Shown here: one piece after another, positions 56,305 through 64,000 of the stretch | Layout: every line of letters starts with the position of its first letter | Position numbering within the stretch: the first letter of the stretch is position 1 | NCBI RefSeq assembly: GCF_932526225.1 | Contig: NC_064034.1 | Location: forward strand, 11,916,887 to 11,980,886 | Direction of reading: 5' to 3' | Source: Nematostella vectensis | Taxonomy: Eukaryota > Cnidaria > Anthozoa > Actiniaria > Edwardsiidae | Length of the DNA: 64,000 nt | The notes under the pieces: generated by a model | Told to the model about the DNA's origin: nothing | The model's database searches: none | Seen by the model: only the letters and a program-made list of their open reading frames with translations | Position numbers and translations under genes: made by a program

Positions 56305-58590
56305 CAAGCATCTGATTCAAGACAAATGACTGGTTGTTGCTCACTATCTGGGTAAAGTTTTCTGGCAGACTCTGCTAGATTCTGTACAAAGCCAGCTGTA
56401 GCTGGGTTTGCTGTACCCTTTGCTGAAAACAGAGATAGAGATTTGTAAATATCAACTGTAGCCCCTAGGTACATGCCTGCAGAGGACCTCATAACCACAA
56501 CAAAATATTGTCATAACACTATTCCAAGTGTCTTGAATGTGTTATTATTCTTGAATGTTTTTTGTATTATTCAGGATTCAGTTAAGCCACAGAAAGCACC
56601 TGGGTTACCTTGTAATTAAAATTTACCACAAAACACCACAGACACATAGCCAAGATTCTTTTGTCCATTAAATGGTCCATTTTCTCTAAGGCAGTGTATT
56701 GTATCCGAAATAAATAAATAATATGCCCTCCGGGTAATGAGCCCAGTACACATAAAATAACATATTAAAAAAGAAAAGACTTTTAAAGTACAACTGTTAT
56801 GTATCTAGTTTCAAGCACACAAGCCTTCCCCAAGATAGCCCTGGCGATGGTGACCTATTTCCTGCTGGCGTAATTAATTGATGAAACCGATAATCGAAAT
56901 TTGATATCAATAGAAAACTATTGATGCTACCCAATCAATTAATATTGGAAATCAATGTCCAGCAAATTTGTGACCTTTCATCAATTACTAATCGACGATT
57001 GTACCATTATCGATTAATATCAATTTTCATTGAATTTTTTTTCTGGTTTGGATCGTGTATTTGTACCAAGATGCAGGGGCATCAGCCTACAATAAATGCA
57101 ATTTTTTTTAACCTTGCTGTGAGTTTTTTTCTTCTACACGATTGTTTTCACCATTTTTTATCTGTAAACCACCAAACTTGGGATATCTTTTGGCAGCCAC
57201 AGACTGATGATAGATATCGGCAATTCTACTATCACATGCTGTGCTGCTATCCATGAAAACAACATAGACAATGGGATCGCATACTAAAACGGACATGAAT
57301 TTTAACTAGTTAATGGACCCCCTGCGAAATTGTCACATTTTATGGGAGACATTTTATTTTATTATTTAGGAGCCATCCTGCTGGTGAGATCTTCCTATTG
57401 ATATGACAGTAACAAGGTCAACAGAGCGAGGTGTTAAAAGCTTTTAAGCCATCTTGGGATATAACACGACCATCAATGCACTTGAGTCAAGAGACAAATC
57501 CAAGAGCATGAGGCTAGGCTACCCTGGGATTTTACACAACCATCAATGCACTTGAGTCAAGAGACAAATCTGAGAGCACGAGGCTTGGAACACTTACTTA
57601 AGCCAGAGGAAAGGTCCTAGTGAAACAAGGTGTGGTGTTAAAAGCTTTTAGGCCACCCTGGGATATCATACGACCATCAATGCACTTGAGTCAGGAGCCA
57701 AATCCAATAGCACGAGGCTTGGAACATAGGCAGTTTCGGGCCAGAGGAAAGGTCCTAATGAAACTAAGCTGATTACATTTTATTGTTGGATTATAATATT
57801 GCCACCTTATACATTTTCATTGAGCAGTACATAAGCCTCTCTGTTTATATAGCAGAGATTATAGAATTTGATACAGCTGTAATGTAACATGTCGCTGGTC
57901 CTTTTCCAGGCTTCGCTGGTCCACCCCTTTCCCTTTGACAGACCTTAGTGGATCCAAGCCATTTATATTTTGTCTAGCCTGCACACAAGCGTCATAGTAA
58001 ACAGTTGCATACGAGCGGAGCTTGCCTGGTAAGATGAGTGAAGCGAGTGGCCTGCTATGATCTCTGTTGTGTTACATTAAACTTAAACCTGTTCAAAAAA
58101 CCATGACTATCAACAACGCAACAACAGTCATTCAGTAAACTTATTTTTCGATACAGGAACTATCATTATCAGCACTTTGTTGGCCTGGAGAATGTTAAGA
58201 AATAATGTCGAAGCCAGGGTAGTCAATCGATGACAGCCGATAATGATAGATGAAATCATTGAAATTAAACAGATGATCGATTTTCATCGATTAATTACGC
58301 TGGGATTTCCAGTGCAAATCATGTGACCAATAGACACAATCCCCAAATGCATAAACCACTTTCTTCATTTTAAAAAAAATGAATTTATATTCGCATACAG
58401 ATTTGCCTTACCAATAAGAGAAAGCCCTTGATCATCTGTGCACATTACACCGACAACTCCATGTTCTGACATACTGCAACGACAAAGGAAAGGAGACTGA
58501 GACATTGTGGTAAAACGTCAAAATCAATGCGAAAATACTGCTCAAATACACTTACACATCATCCACGTGGCTCTCGAGATCCTTCTCCAT
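56305..58590 (-). CDS. LAMTOR5: LAMTOR5 (Ragulator subunit, HBXIP) homologue; last exon not found
   Basis: Exons in transcript order: 58590-58556, 58473-58412 and 56422-56305, with phases 2, 1 and 2 that close exactly. The product starts MEKDLESHVDDVMSEHGVVG and continues VMCTDDQGLSL, ATAGFVQNLAESARKL and PVICLESDA. This follows vertebrate LAMTOR5 (roadblock/LC7 fold) over about 72 of an expected 90 or so residues. LAMTOR5 is part of the pentameric Ragulator complex that anchors Rag GTPases on lysosomes for mTORC1 signalling. The expected C-terminal strand (QKHD..TVAVHK type) should follow a phase-2 donor at 56304, but just beyond lie a short spacer and the 61-bp array. It could be further away, lost, or too diverged to see. 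Reading through the donor gives TGA at once. Confidence 0.85.
56868..58300. mobile_element. 1.4 kb inverted-repeat element in LAMTOR5 intron 2
   Basis: GCGTAATTAATTGATGAAAC at the left is inverted at the right (complement GCGTAATTAATCGATGAAAA), and both continue into ATCGAT/GATAATC-rich subterminal motifs. It contains the 57430-57735 repeats. No transposase was seen. Confidence 0.65.
57430..57735. repeat. three tandem copies of a ~100-bp unit
   Basis: The block ACGACCATCAATGCACTTGA with GTCAAGAGACAAATCCAAGA and GCATGAGGCT occurs three times. The first and third are preceded by GGTGTTAAAAGCTTTTAAGC. Units differ by small gaps. Confidence 0.75.
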
Positions 58591-59023
58591 TTATAGTATT
58601 TTCCTTGTGGTCTAATAAGTGGAGTACAACGGAAATATATAAAGAATATATTTCACAATCTTTTCGAAATCTCCTTTCCAGCTCCGTAATTGAAACCGCT
58701 GACCTGAGAAATAGAGTGAGATGAATGGCTCGGATTTCTTTTTGCCGACGTTCGGCAATTACGGTATCTAAACTTATCTTCTTAGGTGCAAAAAATATAC
58801 GCAAAGAAATTTGTTTTTTATAAAGAAAAGAGATAAAGATAAATTATTTGGTCATCATATTGTAGAATAGTACTTGATTTTGCTTGGTGTTAGTTTACAT
58901 GGTGTCAGTCAATATTATGTCGGGTCTCGTCGTTTAAAGTCAATAACTAAACGTAAAGGCAAGACAAGATTTTGCAGACGAGTGATGTTCCATTTCTTTT
59001 TCTGAATACAGAGATGTAAAGGG
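58591..59023. promoter_or_regulatory. shared divergent promoter region, LAMTOR5 / Kelch gene
   Basis: The start codons of the LAMTOR5 homologue (-) and the BTB-Kelch gene (+) lie 433 bp apart in head-to-head orientation with no other gene between. This makes a bidirectional promoter likely. No clear TATA box stands out; the sequence includes a TTTGCCGACGTTCGGCAATT inverted motif at about 58740-58760. Confidence 0.45.
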
Positions 59024-60802
59024 ATGTCCATGGACGAAGAAATACATTTTAAATCAGTCATAGATACAGATTTCAAGCTTTCAATTCTCGACAGACTAAA
59101 TAGTCTAAGGAAAGAAAACGTCCTTTGTGATGCCGTGATTCAAATTGGTGGCAAGACCCATCCAGTTCATAAAAATGTTCTTTGCGCCGCGAGTCCGTTC
59201 TTTCGTGGCTTATTTACCAATGACATGCAGGAAAAGAACCAGGAACACATCGAATTGCAAGTTATAAGTGGCGATGTTGGCGAAGAAGTAATTTCTTTTA
59301 TGTACACGGGTGCAATCAAAGTGGAGAAGGAGAACGCTCAAGACATTGTCATGGCTGGGGATTTTTTACTGATCCCAAGTTTAAAGTCGGCTGCTGCTAG
59401 ATTTCTCGAGGCAACATTGAACGCGGAAAACTGCGTTTTTTTGAGGGACTTTGCCATCAGATACAATTGTAGTGCCTTGGGAGAAGCGGCAAACTGTTTA
59501 ATTGATCGGAGCTTTGTTGATATTTCAAGAGCCAGCTATTTTAGGGAACTGAGTTATGAAACAGTTGTCGAATTGGTGTCTCGTAATGAGATTAATGTGT
59601 CAAAAGAAGAAGAAGTGTTGACTGCTATTTTTCGCTGGATTAAGCATGAACCAATAGCACGTAAGCAATACATACACTCCTTGATTGGGAAAGTGCGTAT
59701 GTTCTCTCTCTCCAAGTACACCATCCAGGAATGTTTGTATGAGGAAAATTTGATTTTTGAAGACCCTATTTGTACACAGATGTTCATTGAGGGATTGCAA
59801 ATACATCTTTTTCCAGACAGCATGTTGAATAAGCTCATCCGCCCACGTGACTCTCTCTGGGATACAGCCTTTATGGTGGTGATTTCTGGAGGTCACAGTG
59901 CCCCCATGAAACCCATCCCTCACTTATTGGCATATGATTTGATTTCTGGTGTCTGGTATCACTTTCCATCCAGCAACCTAAGTGTGCCTCGGACAAGACA
60001 CTGTGCTACAGTTTGTGAAGGTTACCTCTATATTTTAGGTGGCACGCCCTGCCAGATCATGGAGAAATTTGACCACCGCTTAAAGAGTTGGAGTCATGAC
60101 TTTAGTGACATAGACAATCCTGTTATGCATGCAGCTGTGGTTACCCACAAGGAGAAGATCATTCTGATTGGTGGGGAAAACCGATTGAATGAGGCTAGCA
60201 ATGTGTTAAGCATTGTCCAGGAATATGACCCAAAAGTGAACAAATGGCGATATCTGGCCAAAATGAAATGTGGCCGTGCAGCTCACATTGCTGCTTTAAT
60301 TGGTGACCATATATATGTGGCAGGTGGGTTTGGGGATAAAAGTGTCCATGGGTGTGGTGAGAAATACAGCATTGAGACAAATGAGTGGGTCGGCATTGCA
60401 GACATGCAATCTAGGCGTCGGTTTGCTGCAGGCTGTGCCATTAATGGTAAACTATTTGTAGCTGGAGGATATCACGCTGAGGACTGGATTGCATACTCTA
60501 GTTGTGAGATATACAACCCTGCTAGTGACCTTTGGTGCATGGTGTCTAATATGCCCGAGCCTAGGGCTGCCTGTGGAGTAGTTAAAATTGAAGGGAGTGT
60601 TTTCCTTTTCGGAGGTGAAAATGGTGGTAGGCCAAATGATAAGCTAGGCAGTGTAGTGCAGTACAGTGTTGATAATGATAGCTGGGAGTTGCAGAGACCC
60701 ATGCCAGAAGTTCGGTCTTGTCTACAGGCTTGTACAGTGTACCTTCCAAGACAGACATTTCTTACTCTAGAACCTAAATCAGATGAAGAGTTGTTTCTTT
60801 AA
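59024..60802 (+). CDS. BTB-BACK-Kelch protein, intronless (KLHL-like)
   Basis: A single open frame of 592 residues. BTB domain at about residues 25-130 (VLCDAVIQIGGKTHPVHKNV, SPFFRGLF, FMYTGAI). BACK domain at about 135-240 (FLRDFAIRYNCSALGEAANC, EEEVLTAIFRWIKHE). From about 280 to 580 come Kelch blades with GG doublets (ILGGT, LIGGENR, VAGGFGD, VAGGYHA, LFGGENG) and downstream Trp residues. Length and order match KLHL proteins, which are substrate adaptors of CUL3 ubiquitin ligases: BTB and BACK bind CUL3 and Kelch binds the substrate. The orthologue within the KLHL family is not determined. The first in-frame ATG of MSMDEE is taken as start, after an in-frame upstream stop region. Lack of introns suggests an ancient retrocopy. 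An AATAAA at about 61434 may be the polyadenylation signal. Confidence 0.93.
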   Translation: MSMDEEIHFKSVIDTDFKLSILDRLNSLRKENVLCDAVIQIGGKTHPVHKNVLCAASPFFRGLFTNDMQEKNQEHIELQVISGDVGEEVISFMYTGAIKVEKENAQDIVMAGDFLLIPSLKSAAARFLEATLNAENCVFLRDFAIRYNCSALGEAANCLIDRSFVDISRASYFRELSYETVVELVSRNEINVSKEEEVLTAIFRWIKHEPIARKQYIHSLIGKVRMFSLSKYTIQECLYEENLIFEDPICTQMFIEGLQIHLFPDSMLNKLIRPRDSLWDTAFMVVISGGHSAPMKPIPHLLAYDLISGVWYHFPSSNLSVPRTRHCATVCEGYLYILGGTPCQIMEKFDHRLKSWSHDFSDIDNPVMHAAVVTHKEKIILIGGENRLNEASNVLSIVQEYDPKVNKWRYLAKMKCGRAAHIAALIGDHIYVAGGFGDKSVHGCGEKYSIETNEWVGIADMQSRRRFAAGCAINGKLFVAGGYHAEDWIAYSSCEIYNPASDLWCMVSNMPEPRAACGVVKIEGSVFLFGGENGGRPNDKLGSVVQYSVDNDSWELQRPMPEVRSCLQACTVYLPRQTFLTLEPKSDEELFL

Positions 60803-61794
60803 TTTTAGAACTGTTACCTTAAAATTTTGTAGTCAAAACTACTGTTAAAGTTAGATCTCTTGGGTGCCTCTCATCTTTTTTTCTCTATGAATTGGTGGGG
60901 GTAGGTATTTCAAATCCAACTTTTTACTGGCTTTGAAACTAGTTATATAGGCCCTTTTGTTGTATGTGTCCGACCTGTATAACAGATGTTTAAGCAGTGT
61001 AGCAGATGTTCATTTTAATTTGTAACACCGGAGTGTCAATCCATCTTACAATTACAAAAGCTCTATTTGTTGTTCAAATTTTGAATATCACATGAAAAAA
61101 TCATGATCCCCTGACAACTATATATTTTTCCAGAATAATAAGATATTTGATAATGTTTACACTTGCATAATGCTATTTGTTTTCTACTCCAAGGGGAAGT
61201 TTTGCACATGTGGTAGGGCATATTCTTTTATAAGATAGCCTAGAATTGAAGGAGGCTATAGAGATGTTACAGTTATATAATTTTGAAGGCATTAGGTAGC
61301 AAAACAATCAAAGAAGTATATAAAGTTCAAATATATCTGTTTTTTGCAAATATGGTACTCGAGGTACATAGGAAAATGGAACCCTGCAGTTTGCTTTGAC
61401 GGTAGTTAATGAACATTTATTGTAAAATAACTTTAATAAAGAGCAGACTGGAGATTCCAATGCACTTTTATTACGATTCACCACAAATAACCGTTTACAT
61501 CCCTCGTTTTAGCATTCCATTTTACTGCGGTTTTCTCAGCCTGCTAAGCCTCAACCACCTAGCGATAGCGGTCGCCTTAGAGCATGCGCACTTGCACCTG
61601 CGACCTCACACGATGTCATAGAAGCCACAGCAGCGCATTTTGGTCTTGTGGCATGTAGCATGAGGCCAACATGGGATCACCTCGTGGACACATCAAGTGA
61701 TGAGTTTTCATGGTTAACACACGGCTTACACAAAGCGAAGCAGCGTGCGCTGTCTCAGTCAGTAAACGAAGACTGTTTGTTATCAATTCAAAAC

Positions 61795-61970
61795 GAAAGC
61801 CATTCTTACTTCCTTTTAGTCCTTGATTTTCTTGTTCACCCTGTGGTCCACGGGGCACCTCAACCCTCTACGTCCACTCCGACCCCTTGCTCCTGCCTTT
61901 ACGACCAGGTTTTCCTGGGACACCGTTACTCCCGGGACGCCCAGTGGCACCGCGAAGGCCCTGTTTGAGA
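61795..61970 (-). pseudogene. collagen-like Gly-X-Y fragment with frameshifts
   Basis: On the minus strand, three short frames in series encode collagen triplets: QGLRGATGRPGSNGVPGKPG, then after a +1 shift GARGRSGRRGLR, then after another shift GPQGEQENQGLKGSKNG. Each is Gly-X-Y, but the whole needs two frame changes and has a stop (TAG) in the first frame. It is a decayed or mis-assembled piece of a collagen-domain exon. Confidence 0.6.
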
Positions 61971-62354
61971 ACCCTGTAGCACAGCGAATCGCGATGAGGG
62001 AGGAAAATCGCGATTAACTGTTATGATTAACGGCAAAAACGGAACCAGATCAACCTATGACAACAACTTCAAAAAAATGGCTTTATAACAAAAAAATTCG
62101 GTACACAAATTGAAGATAATATACGGTACACGAACATTTCGTCTTGTTTGCCCGTGGTCGAATGACAGAATTGGAAAGCCGGGATTCCACTGTACATTTG
62201 AAAATAGGGTGTAATTGATTTCTATTATGTATGAAATTAATTTATATCTATTAACATATATACTCATTATGCAAATGCGTGAGTTCAGGCGTTCGTAGAA
62301 TAGTGCCGCACACACAGGTGTAGAGCGGGATATATCTTGATATATTGAAAGATC

Positions 62355-62425
62355 TGTACAGGACCCGAAACGATCCCCAAAAGTTCCCCAACTGATCCTG
62401 GGACCCGAAACGATCCCCAAGAGTC
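62355..62425. repeat. solo arm of the 12221-13126 foldback element
   Basis: CTGTACAGGACCCGAAACGA, TCCCCAAAAGTTCCCCAACT and GATCCTGGGACCCGAAACGA match the terminal arm at 12221-13126 closely. No partner arm is near. It may be a solo remnant left by recombination or a partial insertion. Confidence 0.8.
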
Positions 62426-63481
62426 GAAACCAGTCATGCTAGTATAGCAGGTGCCTTTTGCTATATGCTTGCTATTGAGAATCTCTTCTATGTAGGCGTT
62501 TCCAGGTTGCTTTGGTATACCCAGTGTTATCCAGTCTTTCATTGTCTGTTTTGACGGCCGGTACGATAACAGACAGGGCGAGTGCAGTTTTCGAGCGCGA
62601 ATCTCGGTGAAACGCATCTTCATCCTCGAAAACCCAGCGTGCTACGGGGGCGCTCTACGCCGAGAAGCTTTTTGCCGCTGTACAAGATAACGGTGGATCC
62701 TCGAGCATAGCGCATCTTTTGCCTCACACGATTCGCCCGCGCAGGCGACACAAATGGGTCTTCAACTGGTCCCTATGCCGTAGGGTTTGCAAGGCATAGG
62801 GGAGAGGGCTGCCGTTACTTTGGTTGTGCACCTTGCAGCAGGTATCCATGCACCTCTTGCCACACGTGTTTGCATCGTCAGGGCCACTTGCAGTGATCTT
62901 TACTTACACTTTATTCTCGGTATAAAACTCGATCTAATTGCACTTTGCTTTACCAAAGAGGGGTGTAGAAGCCAACATGCCATCGTTTTAGTCTCCCTAC
63001 TAGCCCACCCCTATTTCCCATCCAAATACAAAATGCTTTATTAACGAACCGGATGGGAGATGCTTGGAGACGCGGAGGGGCCCGGGTTATTTGAGCTTCT
63101 TTAATACTGATAATCACCATGCTTTATGGATTAAATTCGTGTCTAAATATAAAAAAAACGGGGAACCAATTTGAATAGCTTTGCGGGCTTCCTGTGGTGT
63201 GCAAATTCTTATGCTAGTGGGAGGGGACAGTGGTCTTCAAGCATACCCTTCGTCGCAGTTAATAACGATATTCTGATGATGTAAAGATGATTCCGCGGGC
63301 GGGCCTTCTCAAGCAGGGGTGCCCAATAATGGTCAGCGAAACCCCACTTCCCCCGAGCCATATATTGCTTGTAATATAAAACCACATTCCGAGCACGTTG
63401 CTCGTGACCGTCATGCCACTGGAGATGGTTTAAATTTTTGCGTTCTTCTCGCTTGTTTTTTTCTTTGTTTTGAGCCTCAAG

Positions 63482-63539
63482 ATGGCTTTGTTTAGCTGTG
63501 TGCTTGTGCTATGCTTGTTATTTCTCCATAAAGCCGTAG
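63482..63539 (+). CDS. signal-peptide first exon of a secreted protein gene continuing beyond the window
   Basis: ATG followed by 18 codons, MALFSCVLVLCLLFLHKAV, then a phase-1 donor GTAG|GTAAGTT. Hydrophobic core, length and phase are those of a signal-peptide exon, like exon 1 of the CAP gene at 1324. A TATA-like TAATATAAAA at about 63371-63380 lies about 100 bp upstream. No second exon was recognised in the remaining 460 bp, so the gene probably extends to the right. Confidence 0.55.
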
Positions 63540-64000
63540 GTAAGTTGTTCTAATGGAACGGGTCTCCCACAGCTCAAGCGCTCTTGATAAGTGCTTTTGA
63601 TAAGTGCTTTGTTTTTGTGACTCAATTTGAATAGCAGTGTTGAGCGTAATTTGTTTTTTTTATCATGAGCAATATGAGTTTAATAGATTATGTCAATTTG
63701 TGCAAGTTAAATTTTGTTTCTATTTGAAGCAATCATGACGCCATCCACTTCAATGCCATTATCCTTTACCGCCAAATTCTCAACAACTGAAATTGCAGTT
63801 ATACATTACAGTTATAAATCATTATCATTATGCATTGTATCAAAGTATGATTCCAGTAACTATTTTATATTATATTCAGGAATCCTTTTGTGTGTAAATC
63901 GTTTGAAAACGGTCGAAACAACTAACCACACACAACTAACTCATAAAGACTTGGTTTAATTTAGCGAAATTCAAAACGAAATCTGATCAATAATGACATG

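Larger units (their letters stand above)
60803..63481. other. 3' flank of Kelch gene and repeat remnants
   Basis: Besides a probable 3' untranslated region to about 61450, this stretch contains the collagen-like remnant at 61795-61970 and a solo foldback arm at 62355-62425. No intact gene is visible until the signal-peptide exon at 63482. Confidence 0.55.

Noticed and set aside
63714..63959. 81-codon frame as second exon of the signal-peptide gene
   Set aside because: Its composition is intron-like, and no acceptor gives a phase-1 continuation with recognisable sequence.

Overview
The window is animal nuclear DNA. Genes are mostly split by introns with GT..AG borders, exon phases are consistent, and there are no operons. 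A dense, AT-rich background of short inverted-repeat elements, poly-G/C tracts, minisatellites and decayed non-LTR retrotransposons fills the spaces between genes. The gene content (secreted CAP proteins, a glycine/GABA-type Cys-loop channel subunit, intronless rhodopsin-type GPCR and BTB-Kelch genes, vertebrate-like TMEM59 and LAMTOR5) fits an early-branching metazoan. An anthozoan cnidarian such as a sea anemone is the best guess; this is inference from gene style, not a database match.

Layout. 1-5659: the last exon of one secreted CAP/GAPR-1-like protein, then a complete four-exon paralogue with a signal peptide, a long mucin-like Pro/Thr/Ser domain built partly of 43-residue repeats, and a C-terminal CAP domain (both + strand). 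6667-12124: a six-exon TMEM59 homologue (-), its second intron carrying a 1.2 kb inverted-repeat element. 12221-16500: repeats only. 16605-18146: an intronless type II membrane protein resembling O-fucosyltransferases (+). 19690-21270: a 5'-truncated, mutated non-LTR reverse transcriptase (-). 21723-24612: a 2.9 kb terminal-inverted-repeat element with a 6-bp target duplication and no visible transposase. 27255-32108: seven 3' exons of a Cys-loop receptor subunit (-) with an unusual pore sequence. 37486-40049: two more inverted-repeat elements, one built on a minisatellite and one holding a retrotransposon fragment. 40456-46127 (perhaps to 47930): a TPR-repeat protein gene (-). 48872-50959: a broken rhodopsin-type GPCR (+). 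51517-56220: inverted-repeat elements followed by a 61-bp tandem array of about 46 copies. 56305-58590: a LAMTOR5 (Ragulator) homologue (-) whose final exon I cannot find. 59024-60802: an intronless BTB-BACK-Kelch gene (+), head to head with LAMTOR5. 61795-61970: a frameshifted collagen-like remnant. 63482-63539: a signal-peptide exon of a gene that continues past the window.

The genes do not form one pathway. TMEM59 and LAMTOR5 homologues both act at endosomes/lysosomes in other animals, but they lie 46 kb apart. I reconstructed exon models by eye from reading-frame continuity and splice signals; the phases close in every model given as firm. I see no CRISPR array, rRNA or convincing tRNA gene.
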